Shown in pieces: positions 47,337 through 64,000 of a stretch of DNA of 64,000 nt; position 1 is the first letter of the stretch, and every line of letters begins with the position of its first letter. Origin of the DNA: Sthenelais limicola (Eukaryota > Annelida > Polychaeta > Phyllodocida > Sigalionidae). The DNA is taken from positions 78,361,178 to 78,425,177 of the forward strand of contig OW804098.1 of NCBI GenBank assembly GCA_942159475.1, given 5' to 3'. Made by a program: the position numbers and the translations under genes. Below the pieces are notes generated by a model. It had not been told where the DNA came from and made no database searches. It was given only the letters and a program-made list of their open reading frames with translations.

Positions 47337-49530
47337 GATTTTCAGAAACTGTTACTGTACAATTTGCCTTCACCAATCTTCTAAAATAACCCACATTTAA
47401 GACAAAAATGAGCCTCAAAATGCAGTTTAACACAACAGAACTGATACTTTAAATCAACACGATACTAAATATACTCAGATATACCTGGTATTCTTCATTT
47501 TTTAGCTTAATTTGGGAGAATTTCCTCTATGTGTAGAGCTGCCAATTGTACATTTTCTGAAAATCTGACATATTTACCTGGCAGAATTCTGGTTGCCATG
47601 TGAATTGCCACAATTTGTTCATTAATAAAGGACAAAATAAGAAGTAGAACTATATTCCCAGAACATTTTCATAACACCATTGAAATGCTATTATTCTTGA
47701 AATTACACACATCCATGGAACCTTTATAAACCTTAATTTTGGATGGTACCCTGTTAAAACCTTTATTTAGGTGTAGTTGTCCTCTGAATGACTTTATTTT
47801 TTTGTATAACGTTTTGTTTTTAAAGGTTTCCCCTGCCGAAGATGGTATGCATGCCGCCATAAATAGTGTTTCTATTACAAAAAATATGCACCCATCATTT
47901 TAAAGGAACACTAAGTCTCTAGCTAGCTGTGATGCCACATGCATACATATTTAAATTCAGGAAGGACACCACAATTTTCCACCCCCAAATATGTAGTTTT
48001 ATCAAGCTGGTTTTTAAATGTAATGAGGAAGATACATTAGACAAAATGTTAAAGTTGCCATGATGTAAGGAAAACACAATTTCATACAGAATACATCAAA
48101 AGAAAGTAGTTTTGTCTAACATTGGTGGAGGATTAAGGGAGATGTGAGTGAGACCATAGGCCTTCTATTTCACTTTTTTTCTGATGCCATGACAAAATAA
48201 CATACATCATAATGTCTTCTAATTTACACAACATTAGTAACACACCATAGAGTCTTTCACAAAACTTTTTCCCATGTGGAGTAGAGAGAGATTTTGTGGA
48301 GGCAGGGTGTCTATTTCTTTTAAGCCTATACTTAAAAAAAAAAATTCAGGGAAACCATTTTTTCCTTTGTCAAAACCTGGTTTATTGCCACAATTATGTA
48401 ACTTAGATTGCTGTTAGTGGACTACTCTCAGAAGAGCAGGAGGTGAAAATATTTAGTCATGGTCATTTTAATGGATGTTTCTGAGTAATGTCCTTTAGCC
48501 CATATATGACACACCTAATACCTACTTCTTCAAAGTTGTAGGGAAATATATTGCTAAAAATGGGGCGTGTATTGGCAAAATTTTCTTGGGGGAGAACCCC
48601 CAAACCCCCCTAACAAGAGGAGTGACCCTTCTCATGTTTTCCCCTATACTGGCTGTGCCACCATAGCCTGGCACAGCCAAACTTTACCAATTTCCTGATA
48701 AATATTAGTTACCTACTTTAAACACTGGGTTTGGCAAAAGAGTTGAAGCATTTCTTTTCAAGTTTTATTAAATTTTAGTCTTCCTAGACTGAGAACCCTG
48801 TTGTTGTAACTTGAATAATAACATCTTTTCAACAGTGTTATGAAAATGTTGTATGTGCTGGGAATGTAGGCCTACTCTTCATTTTGTTTGTTGTGTAAAA
48901 ATTGTGGAATTTCATCGGGCCACCCGAGCTTCTGGCGACCTTTTTGTTCCTTATTCATTACAGAGAAGATTAGATGTGGCACAGGGAAAACACAGGGAAT
49001 TTGAAAACAAAATTTGTGTGGTCACCCTGTAAAATTAACAATGAGCTAGAATATTAATATAATGGACTCCCTGCAGTTTGTTTGGACAGAAATCCTTGTG
49101 CGGTCACTTGCTTTGGCAGACCCGGTGAAAGAATTTTCCCAATTTAAAGCTGCAATTTCAGTTAACATCAATCAAAAACCTACTTAATGTTCCGTTTTTT
49201 TACCCCATCAGTCATTTTACCAGAATTTGCTGCAGAGCTTCATAACAAGCCATATTATTTACATTATGAAAACCCGCAAAAACTCTTGGCTGCAGTGGAT
49301 TCACTGATTATCACTCATTATTTGACTTCTAATACTTATATAGAGGATGAGGGTACAACAGCAACAAAATATTGGTACTTTAGTCAAGCTATGAGTAAAT
49401 GCAGTAAGATGTTTTGTCGTAATAGCTGAGAATGCAGCATTAATGACGGGTGCAAAATCAATGACGGCATTACATTTTCTTTTTACATATCACATTTTTA
49501 TTGAGAGAAACCTAGACGAATGTTGCAATC

Positions 49531-52500
49531 CTAGTGCCATTTCACAACGATCGTGTCCCCGTCTTCAATGGCAAAATATCCTAGATCCCGCAAGTCATTG
49601 TCTAATTCGAACTCTTTATCAGGATACTGGAATAAATGAAAGTGACATTGCAATTTTAGCAGGGTTGGGGAAACGGCACCAACAATTAATTATTAAGGAG
49701 GCTAGTGCTAACAGTTTTTAGTATCCTAAAATTCCTGCCGAGTTTCAAGAACCGGCTTGAACTAGAGGATGGAGTAAAACAAATTACAACAATCTCCGTT
49801 TCCTAAGTTGCAATAACAAAAGTAATAGTTACTTATTCGCGCTAAAGTTCCAATGCTTGCCTCCTTCACTATGTTATTGACTTAAATTTCTTTTATCATG
49901 TATTCCCAAGTAATGAAGTTCCAGAACAGTCAACTAACTCACCTTCGCAGGCATATAATAAAGAGTGAGAGTGGATGCATGCCCTTTGTAGATACGTTGC
50001 ACCAATGTTTTCAGTTTTTGCACCGTCATAGCCACTAGAAAGTAAGTACATGCATGATAAGGGACAACTGTATTTACATACATTATAACAGACAATTAAT
50101 GTTACACATTGTAACACAGGTATCCCCCAAAGAAGGGTAGAAACTACCCGAAACGTTCGAGAAAAATAAAACCACAATAAATCTAAATACCAGAAGTTTT
50201 TTCCTCCACATACCAATATCAACATACATGAACCAAAAATTGTGGATTTCACCACTACCAGTTTCTAGTGCGAATCCCCATCCATTATAGACAATTAATG
50301 TTCCACTCCATTTTTTCTTAAGGGGTAGATATGATTTGATAGAAAAATGTTAATGATATAGAGTCTGAAAACCACTTATATACTTTACTTACCAGGGAGT
50401 TTCTTTTCTATAGGTTCCTTTTCCGGGACGAGAGGGCTGACAATATTTACGGCTAACGACAGTCAAGGTAAATAAAATTGCAAGAACAGCAGAACTCACC
50501 ATAGAATCACCATGGATCCCATTAGAATAAAAAGCTGACATTCATTTTACAGATTTTCAAGGATACAAATAAGGTTATTCTTCAAGGCACTGGTCTTGAC
50601 AACTAATTCGGAGTCTTCAAACGCCCCATAAGCTATAAAAAGAATCAATCATAAACAAAGAAGTTAATAATCTGCAGTAATGTTTTCAAAATTTCAGGAC
50701 TGAGGAGTCTAGCAGAGGTGATGGCCACAGTTTCACCCTCTTCATGAACTTTGTTTTGTCTAATCGATTGTCTTTTTTATGATTATTTTCTACCGTTATT
50801 CCCCAAACATGTAGCATATGATAACATAATTCACTGGGAAAGTCGTCGGGGACTTGTAGTCACTGATATTTCTTCTTCCCCCAACCGTGTCTGCCTCTAG
50901 AGGATGACAGCCCACTGGGATGACAGCCACTCTACCCTACCCAGCTTACAATGGACAATGGATTACACTAAACCCGCTAGACTCCTACCACTAATTATTA
51001 TGAAATAGTAAATAATGAATGTCAAATGACCAAAACACTTCAAACACTGTAACTATATAATATTATATGATATATACATGTACCAAATATGCTAATAAAA
51101 CCCATGTATCGGACAAAAACATTTAGCTCACCTTCAATTCCAGCAAGGTATCGCGGATGATTATGAAGGAATTCTTTGCTGGGTTTATTCTTCGAGGGAT
51201 CTTGGTGGCCTCCAGCTTCTCGCCATTCCTTTCCAAATTTACGTAAATAATACAATTCAGCATCCTGGCGTTCTTCTTCTGATATCTGGGGACGAAATAA
51301 AGGGAGCATTTCATGTTATATGAATGAATTTGTTAACGACATGGAAACTGAGATGATGGGTGTACATGACTAATGGTGATACAGAATGTACTTAATCAAT
51401 TAAGTTCAGTCTGCTAATATGTTGACTTCACAGGCTAGGGGTACAGTTTGTCTTGTTTAGCGCCGATATCCTCCGATCAAAAACGTGTTATCAAGTAAGA
51501 TCCGTTATTCTAGACTACCAGGGATTACCAGAAAATGTAAATGAAGCGGACATACATGTATTGATAATGGACCCTGAACAAAGATGATAGCATACAACTT
51601 ACACGTGTCCTATTCAAAACCTGCAACGATGCGATCTTGGCGATTGTAATAATGCGAACCATATCCTCATTAAGTTTGGTATCTTCGGTCAAAGGGTTAA
51701 AACGGAATTTGAGGTCTTCAAAGGAGGGCAGTTTATTCATTTCATTGACTGATGACCACTGCAATGACAAAGAAACATATATCAGTGCATTTCTGTAAAT
51801 GTTACAAGGGCCCTCGGCAAAGACAATTTATTATTAGTATGGTATCTGTTTGTAATTCTTCAGAAATAAGCTCATTCTGGTTTCTTTGTATTACATTCAC
51901 GGATATTACAATTACGAAAAGGGTATAGTCCCTTTAGAAATCAATTTGACACCCAAGCAAATAGAAGTGTATATCAAGGACTCACGTCACTAATTTTGTT
52001 ATGGAATATGGACAAGGCTTTCAGTTTGGGAAGATGTTTTGTTTTACCGTCGGTTATATCAGAAAACTCGATTTCCTCAATGCCCGTGTTATTTAGGATA
52101 AGCGTCTGAAGGCTGAAAGATAAGTAACACATATATGAATAGATCAATTGTTTTTAATATATTTTTTTATTTCAACCCATGCTTATGAAAGAGAGGCAAA
52201 ACGAAGATTATGTACATACAAGTAAATTTACAAAAGCAACCCACACGAGGACGTAAACTGTCTTAACATTTACCTCTGTAAAGACGATAAGTGTAATACT
52301 TCGTCCCATTTTCCGATAGTGTTTCCCTCCAGATTAACAAATTTCAATTTACGGAATTCGTTTTCTTCAACTGTTAGGTCCGTGATGTCATTAAAACAGA
52401 CATGCATTGTTTCAACGGAAGGCAGTATACGCGAAAGCTGTCTAACCTGGAAGAGAAATGTTGATTATTAGGCCCCATGCTGATGAAAGAACCTTGACGG

Positions 52501-54449
52501 TATTACTGCATTTAGTTGATAATCTAATGAATTATTGCAGAACAATACAATGTACGCGAAAAAAGCATTAAAATTTAATGAAGGAACTGTTACTTACGTC
52601 ACCCCATGTCATACGACATCGATTCGCAGTAAGGACTTTCACTTTCGCGAAAGCGTCCTTCATTTCATCAAAATCTTCGTCATTGAATTCTAATCTGTTA
52701 TCACTGAAGTGTAAACATTTGATATTAAACAACTGCTTGATTGCGAAAATCAATGTAATGTAAGAATGTATGTAGTCCTGGGGCTTGTAGTTAGCTTGAC
52801 AAGGCCCAGGTGGTAAGGATAGCATAGAGAGGTTGAGATTATAAAAGCTTGCAACAAGAATCACTAATTATATTTGTTTAAGCCAATGTAGAATAAAGTG
52901 AATAGTAGACACACACATACCTGACGTTAAGTATTTCCAACATAGGGAGCTGCTGTGTTATTGTTGCTAATACAGACCAGGATGGCATGAGAGTATCAGA
53001 CACATCTAACTCTTTCACCATGGGCATGGATGCACGAATATCGCCAGCTGTCCCCGCGGAACTTACTGGCAGACCTCTCAATGCAATTTCTTGCAACTGG
53101 TTAAACTGCCTGTAGACGGGAAATAAGATTACCATAAAGATTAAACGCCTTCAGAAAAAAGGTGCCGAACATTGAATTATTTTTATACCAGAATAAACTT
53201 TAAATTATTTTTATACCGGAATAAACTTTCATGGGTTTACTTGCAACTTCGATACATTGGTTCAATAAGAAGATACTGACATCCCGGGCTGTTTTGCCAA
53301 GGCGGGATACAATGAGTCGCTCAAACGTATTGCAAGCCTCAATTTTCGATGATTATCAACATTGCTATATTGTACATGGCGGGTGACACTGTGGCAAGTA
53401 ACAGCTATTAATTGGTGTTTTGGAATATTGATAAATGCTACGGTATCCATGTCTTACCCTTGGTGGAGATTAACTGACTTGGCACCAACAACCTCAACTG
53501 TCGTCTTTTGGCCTTTACCACAGACATACATGTCTTCTACAATAACACCTGCGTTGTCATCCTCTATTATTCCATATCGCTCCTTCACCGCGGACAAGAA
53601 ATCTTTTCCAAAATCGGCTTTCTTCGGTCTAAGAAAGGATCCTGATGTGGGATGACTAAAGAAAAGTCGTATTTATATTAGTCATAAATCGTCATATATT
53701 GTGAAAATGTAAATTAAAAATGTATAGAATTATTATGGTAGCGATGAGGATAAATACCTGGTAGTAAAATATCTGACGGCATCCTTGGTACCGTCATGTT
53801 TTCCTCGTTTCGGATCATCCCAATCTACTCCAAGCCATTCACCTATAATACATGATATAGTAAACGATAGTTTCACTCTTTGCCCGAGATTTGTCAAAAT
53901 ACGCCCATGAATTAGAAGGGAGTAGGGGTGGGGCGGGGGACCTAAAGAGAGACTGAGTCAAATGTATACGAATTGCGGTAAGGTTATTATTACTCGTAGT
54001 ATCAGTATATTGAAATCATTTGATCATACACGCATTTTAAATAAAACAAGGTATTAGAGTGGGACATGTTGCATGCGTATACACGCAAACCTGTCACCAA
54101 TAAATAATTAATAATAAATACTAGTATTGTCAAGAACTGGTTTCTCTCATCTTCTTCTTAGACAAAGTTCCATTTAATATCAGAACTCTAAATAAACCTT
54201 CACACACACCCTCCCTTTCAAGTGTCACTGACTGATCGGAAGAGTTCTGATCGGAATATATATCCATCAGACTCCCTAGAGACTGTTGAAAAAACGATGG
54301 AAACCTATGGTCACGTATGCCATAGTCGTTCAGTCAGTCTGGGTATTGGAACATCCCTCTTACTTGCCTTCAGTTCCGGGCACCACACCGACAAATTTGA
54401 CTGTCCCATAGTGACCATCCACAATGATCCTTACACCAACAGCAGCCAT
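49531..54449 (-). CDS. TBCE: Tubulin-folding cofactor E, complete, 13 coding exons
   Basis: Minus-strand exons: 54449-54368, 53842-53758, 53655-53458, 53109-52921, 52703-52598, 52446-52274, 52112-51986, 51758-51603, 51285-51132, 50632-50567, 50452-50393, 50034-49943, 49626-49531. Phases join to 527 codons plus stop, the family length. TBCE binds alpha-tubulin and, with TBCC and TBCD, completes dimer folding. Domains: CAP-Gly at the N-terminus (GEWLGVDWDDPKRGKHDG, PTSGSFLRP), leucine-rich repeats in the middle (VKELDVSDT, LEILNVR, KFVNLEGN, LQTLILNNTGIEEI, NPLTED), a conserved linker (FGKEWREAGGHQDPSKN, HPRYL) and a C-terminal ubiquitin-like domain (MTVQKLKTLVQRI, EFELDNDLRDLGYFAIEDGD, VVKWH). 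Intron 1 is GC-AG and intron 10 looks U12-type. AATAAA lies 30 bases past the stop (plus 49497-49502). Confidence 0.94.
50113..50218 (+). repeat. 3'-end relic of a retroelement with a conserved hairpin
   Basis: GAAGGGTAGAAACTACCCG hairpin followed by AAACGTTCG and AATAAAA. The same layout (GAAGGCCAATAACGGCCG, AAAGCTAG, AATAAAA) occurs at 56198-56282. Such a hairpin plus CGAAACGT is typical of 3' ends of some Penelope-like or LINE families; class uncertain. Lies in TBCE intron 11. Confidence 0.4.
50453..50566 (-). other. U12-type intron of TBCE (intron 10)
   Basis: The 114-nt intron starts GTATCCTTGA, matching the U12 5' splice site consensus (GTATCCTT), and has ACCTTGAC, close to the U12 branch consensus CCTTRAC, about 10 nt before the terminal AG. 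There is no long pyrimidine tract. All other introns read in this window look U2-type. Confidence 0.7.
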
Positions 54450-55130
54450 TCTGAGCCTAGAAAAGAATATGATGAAATAATTATTATCAAAAGATCACTT
54501 ATCAATAACGAATGTGCATCTAGAAAGCACCAATTTAAAGGGCGAATTGTGCTTTTGGTACATTCAGTTCTAGAAAGCATAGACTATTTGAACAAAATGA
54601 AAATGACAAACGATTAATCAAAGTTTACGTTTATTGGGATTAATGTGATGATCCCCATGAACCAGACCCTGCCAGATACTTTTACAGCCACAGAAGGGTA
54701 ATATAGGTCGGTTGGTATACCACTGTTATGTGTTGATGGATTGACAGTGATGTCTGTTGAAACAGGATTCCTACAAAATGGGGAACATTTTCGATGCATT
54801 CAGAATGTCTGGTGAGTCATACTTAATTAGACTTTTCAAAATTTGGTTGTCCGAGATATATATCACAAAATAGCGAGGAGAAAGGGTTCCTTTTTATTGA
54901 ATACCGTATTATGGCCCTATACATAACTTCATAAGTATGAAAGGAGAGGGAGGGGAAGGGAAGCGAGGGGAAGCGATGGGAAGGGGTTTCTTAACCCTTT
55001 CAGGCCCATAGGCAACAGTTATTGTTGGGAAAGCCATATGACCAATTTTTGCCCATTTGGCCAACTAGGCCAGGGCAAATTTTAGATATCTATGGAAATT
55101 TTGGGTTGAAACACACTATAGTTTAGGCCA
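54450..55130. other. TBCE upstream flank
   Basis: Contains the likely TBCE promoter and any 5' UTR exon, but I see no clear core element. Short purine repeats at about 54940-54985. Confidence 0.35.
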
Positions 55131-55297
55131 AGTGAGTGAGTGAGATTGGTGGCTTTACGCCCTTATCAACACTTTGAAGTGTTCTATCAAGGGCGGGAGA
55201 GCTGAGAGGGAGGCAGTTTATGATCATACCCAGGAAAAAGAGATAGAGAAGAAGGAAGAGAGAGACAGAGAAAAGAGACAGAAAGGCACTTTAAGGT
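55131..55297 (+). repeat. Dispersed repeat, copy 1
   Basis: Shares about 150 bases at high identity with 59417-59571. Both contain the inverted pair GCCCTTATCAACAC / GTGTTCTATCAAGGGC and end in GAGA/GACA-rich sequence. Confidence 0.75.
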
Positions 55298-56197
55298 CTT
55301 ACCCAGGACCAAGTTTAGGCCAATGTGGTATCATCTAAAAGCATAGCCTGGGGACGATACTCTGTCAACTAAAAGCATACAACATGCCAATTGATATTCT
55401 AGTGTTCATTTCCATGGTAACTGATAAGGAATAGAATGGTCACCATGGAAACAAGGTAACAATTTAGGGCTTATTTTGGTCCGTTTTCCCCTTTGTATTT
55501 AGGAAATCTGATTTAGTCTTCCTTATAAAACCACTAGATTTCAAGTACTTGGATACCTTAATATTTCTCAATGAAAAATAATGTTTTACTCCAAAAAATT
55601 TCCATGGTATTTCCATGGTAACCGATTTTAATCAATTACATCATTTTTTGACTGAAATGAATCATAAGATCTTCCGGTATCAAAGAGCTTAGATCTAATT
55701 AGATTCAAGCTCTTTGGGTATATTGAATACCATCTACGTAAACTCATGCGATAAATGCGGTGATGAGTCACAGTTAACTCCCATGGCCATGCAGTTACTC
55801 TGCCAGACAGACAGTGCTAGGCCTATGCTATGGCTGTTAGGATGCGATCATTTGGCTCCTGAAAAAGGGACCGGTTCCCTTATAACGAATTTGATATTGT
55901 TGTAATGAAAAAAGCCAAATACTTACCAGATAAAAGTTGTTACACTTAAAAAATAAAAACAGTGTGTAGGCCTATTGGAGAATTGTATTTAAGTGACGGA
56001 AGTAATCTCTGAAGATCTCTCTGAGACTGACACAGGTGTTTACACGGGAACCCACGATTTCCGGGGTAAAGGGCAAGACAAAAAAGGAAAAAATATGAAC
56101 CCGGTGCAACGCGAAGGCTGTCATTTCCGTCCTTCTCACCGGGGAACCTTCGCGCTCCGTCTTCTGTTGGTTCTATAGTAGTCGTACAATTCATTAC

Positions 56198-56282
56198 AGC
56201 ACCTGATGAAGGCCAATAACGGCCGAAAGCTAGTGAAAATAAAACCCAATAATCACAAAACTCTGGGATTTTTACTACATCC
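56198..56282 (+). repeat. 3'-end relic of a retroelement with a conserved hairpin, copy 2
   Basis: Hairpin GAAGGCC...GGCCGAAAG followed by AATAAAA; same layout as 50113-50218 but different stem sequence, which points to a conserved structure rather than a simple copy. Confidence 0.4.
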
Positions 56283-56469
56283 ACAAGTTAACTAGAAAGA
56301 AAACAACCGGACCCTCCGCCATAAACGACTGCCTTCCCCTATTCCAATTCATTATTAGTTCAACTGTCTTCTGCTGACCAGCCCGTTGCACCACTTTTCG
56401 GTGATATCGTAGCCTTAACATTATATTAAGGATATGTTAAGGATATATTAACAATACGAATGTTCTAGT

Positions 56470-57226
56470 GTTGCATGAGATCTATCCTATCCTTAACTAG
56501 AGGCGGGCATAATTATAAAACAAGCTGCCATTTAATCTGTTTATTCAGAGATATAATATAGGCATAAAATACAGTGCAGTAGAGTTTTACAATGGTAAGA
56601 CTTGATCCGTTTTTAAAATACATGTGTTGTATAGGGATGGTGGGTGGGTACCCGAACGAGTGCAGTGGAACAAGTGAGGTTTGAAAGCTGGTTTGGTCAG
56701 CGCTTGGCGAGCGGTGTGACGTCACATAAGATTGGTTGGTCACATCATAGACGTTTTATACGGTCTATGGTCACATAAGATTGGTTGTGTTCGGATCACT
56801 AGAGGTATTGCTTGTACCTTTAGAATTACGGGTAATTTTCAATTACTGCTAATGGTAAGTGGTACGTTGCAACTGGTAGCAACATACCCGTACATTGTGT
56901 CATATTTTTACATAAGAAAATTATTTTAAATCATGAAATCTACTTATCATATGTATCCTCACCATTTCTGAGAAAAAATACGTTTGAAAATACTCCCTGA
57001 CCCTCCCATTCTCATTCTCAAAACGCTAGTTGCTCTATTATCGCTCAGAAACGAGCAGACAACGGAAATCATTTAGCGCTACGATAAGGATATCCCATGC
57101 TCAAAGGTACGTTGTTAAAAGACCCCCATTTAAGGACACGGAACATGATTTAGGGACACGATATTGGAGTAAGGTGTTAAGGATATTTTAAGGACACAAT
57201 TTTTACTTAACGATACCTCATGCAAC
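56470..57226. mobile_element. MITE-like element with GTTGCATGAG inverted ends
   Basis: GTTGCATGAG at 56470-56479 and CTCATGCAAC at 57217-57226; inside both ends are repeats of TTAAGGATAT. No ORF of note. Confidence 0.45.
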
Positions 57227-57236
57227 GGCCTTATAT

Positions 57237-57882
57237 CCCGGGGGGGGGGGGGGTACTTGAGTTCATAGTGTATACAGGTATGTGCCGCGGTAAAGGCCCC
57301 CCTTTTTCAGCCCCAGCCGCTCTCAAAGGCCCCTACTTTTTGCCTGAATCAGCTCCTGAAGGTCCCTTCTTTTCAGCTCCCGAAGGTCAGCTCCTGAAGA
57401 CCACATTTTTCAGGCTGTCAGCTCCCGAAGCTCAGCTTCCAAAGATGCCTCCATTAATAAGCATTCACATGCTTCTCTGACTTAGTGCAGAAATCACATG
57501 TCCAACAATAGGATAAAGCAGCATCCTGTATTTTCCTTATGACTGCCATCACACAATTTACAGCAGACACACTGATGAGAAGAGTTAATCCCCTCTGATC
57601 TGGGTAGCCCATTTGACATATAGATTTAAAACAAACATGAGAAATGCAATTAATACCAGCACAAACATGTGGAAATCCCATAAGGGAAAATTCGGAGGTT
57701 TTCTCTGCAACCTTCCGGGGGGGGGGGGGGGGGGGGGGGATGCCCCCCTACCCCCTAGTGGAGATTGCTGATATAATCAGCTCCCGAAGGTCCCCTATTT
57801 TCATGCTAACCAGCTCCCGAAGGTCCCCAATTTTTACCTGTCGCGGCACACCCCCGTCGACTTTCAACACAAGTACCCCGGG
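57237..57882. mobile_element. MITE-like element with CCCGGGG-TACTTG inverted ends
   Basis: Left CCCG(n)TACTTGAGTT...TGTGCCGCGG and right CGCGGCACA...CAAGTACCCCGGG are inverted. The interior holds several copies of CAGCTCCCGAAGGTCC and a 23-G run (57717-57739). The spurious ORFs here come from these repeats. Confidence 0.55.
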
Positions 57883-59117
57883 AAGAGCGGGGGAAAATGG
57901 GACACAGTGGTCCACAGAAACAGATAATGGAAGATTAAGATAGAACTTAACGCTTGTGGCTTTTTTTGTGAATGTCTTTCGCAAGTGCCAAAGGGAACAG
58001 ACAAAAACACCCAGCCTCTTTTACTGAAGATTAGTCACACAAATGAGATAACCGATAATAGATAGATCACGTATGATCGTAGCTAGGTCTCTAGTAGTAG
58101 GCGCTTTTTCTCCCCAAAATCGCAAATCAATAATTTTTTAAAAAAAACTTTTACTACGAATTTTTAAGTTATCAGAGGACCAAAAGGGCGTTTTCTGGTC
58201 TACCGTACTAAAAATACAAGGCTGTCACTGGGATCAGTGCAGATAATTCATGTAATGGCCAAGAAAATAACTGTCATGTTTGCACTAATGTGCGCCAGTA
58301 GTATTTGCCCGGAAACCCAAGAAATACACACATGAAATGGCCTCTTTATCAGAATATTAAAAAAGATTACCAACGATTGAACGTAGGAAAACTATGTTTC
58401 GGAATCCAATTTTACCATCTAAGGGGAAAAGGGCACCAGCAAAATAAAAAGCCTATGAAACTTCGTAATAATACAAGCGGAATTATCATTTAAATGGATT
58501 TTGCAGTAAATTACTTACTATACTAAGACAAGAGGGCATCAGCCAGTTCACTACCTGTTTGAATTAATGTTGTGGGCCTCAACATACATGCACCTTCATT
58601 GTTAATCCTGCGTATGAACTGAATAGATCAGAGACCCAGGGTAAAGTAGCCCATAACTAGAAGATATCGTTGAGAATACACAAAGCTGTCATAAAGATTT
58701 TGCTTTATTTTCCAAATATTATATACACTCCAAATTCCTTGGTAAATGAAATCTTGGCCTAAGACGAATGAAAGATTGTTTCCCTAACCCTACCATTTCA
58801 ATTCACTGTACATATTACATATTTTTTTTAATTATACACAGTTCTCGAGTAGGTTACCAGGACAACCAAACCGGAGGATATACAAAACAAAAGAGACAGC
58901 ACTGGCAGTGTAATCAAACAAGATTCACTTTCTGAATCTGCTCATGGCAGCGAAGCTTAGATATGTATGTGAATGTCAGAGTGCTTACAACTCTTTGAGC
59001 TATATAGTATGGGGCAGATCTATAAACAGTGGCAGGCATCCTGGGATTGATATGAAAAAGATGTTTCGGCTATATGGTTTTCAATAGATAAACACATCTG
59101 AGAAACTACGCGATCTT
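57883..59117. other. MCM5 3' flank
   Basis: No gene. Minus-strand AATAAA at plus 58704-58709, about 410 bases past the MCM5 stop, is the best poly(A) signal candidate. Confidence 0.45.
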
Positions 59118-63906
<4,789 letters not shown>

Positions 63907-64000
63907 CTGCAAACAAATCAACAAGCCATTCGTTAGCACATACATATATATACATCTATGGTAAAAAAAAAACCTGCTGATACTAGCAACAACTATATAA

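Larger units (their letters stand above)
44695..49029. mobile_element. hAT-like non-autonomous DNA element carrying a nested retroelement
   Basis: Left end CAGGGTGCCCACA (44695) and right end TGTGGTCACCCTG (ends 49029) are inverted repeats. Both ends carry repeated CAGGGAAAAC/ACAGGGAATT motifs just inside. Flanks TAAAATTT (44686-44693) and TAAAATTA (49030-49037) look like a slightly decayed 8-bp target duplication, the hAT size. No transposase ORF seen. The nested insertion at 44967-47220 splits it. Confidence 0.5.

Noticed and set aside
57220..57943. Plus-strand ORFs of 86 and 99 codons
   Set aside because: Produced by poly(G) and CAGCTCCCGAAGGTCC repeats of the inverted-repeat element.

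Overview
This is invertebrate nuclear DNA: AT-rich, intron-bearing and full of transposons. Three conserved animal genes (VRK1, PPP1R37, TBCE) can be read complete, exon by exon, and a fourth (MCM5) runs off the right edge. The mix of CR1/L2-like, DIRS/Ngaro-like, hAT-like and Ty3-type elements and the protein divergence suggest a marine bilaterian (non-vertebrate deuterostome or lophotrochozoan). I cannot name the species. Exon limits were assembled by hand and checked for reading phase.

Left part (1 to about 18.5 kb): the 3' part of one very large retrovirus-like Ty3/gypsy provirus. It starts inside integrase (1-711), carries an array of related small alpha-helical accessory ORFs (1452-7298), then a 21-nt microexon (8090-8110), an intron invaded by a CR1/L2-like LINE, and a large envelope exon (11813-14228) of the baculovirus-F/errantivirus type with a furin site. 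Four accessory ORFs end at a phase-0 splice donor. The microexon appears to be read in two frames: one extends the accessory proteins to a shared stop, the other supplies the Env start codon. This is the most novel part of the window.

Middle part (18.7-40.2 kb): a short unknown first exon (minus strand), then VRK1 (minus, 12 coding exons, 503 aa) and PPP1R37 (plus, 12 exons, 908 aa) in head-to-head orientation over a shared promoter with CCAAT boxes and a YY1-like motif.

Right part (44.7-64 kb): a hAT-like element with a nested, truncated DIRS/Ngaro-like retroelement flanked by perfect 116-bp repeats; TBCE (minus, 13 coding exons, 527 aa) with one GC-AG intron and one U12-type intron; a repeat-rich spacer with two terminal-inverted-repeat elements; and the 3' nine exons of MCM5 (minus, 595 codons visible).
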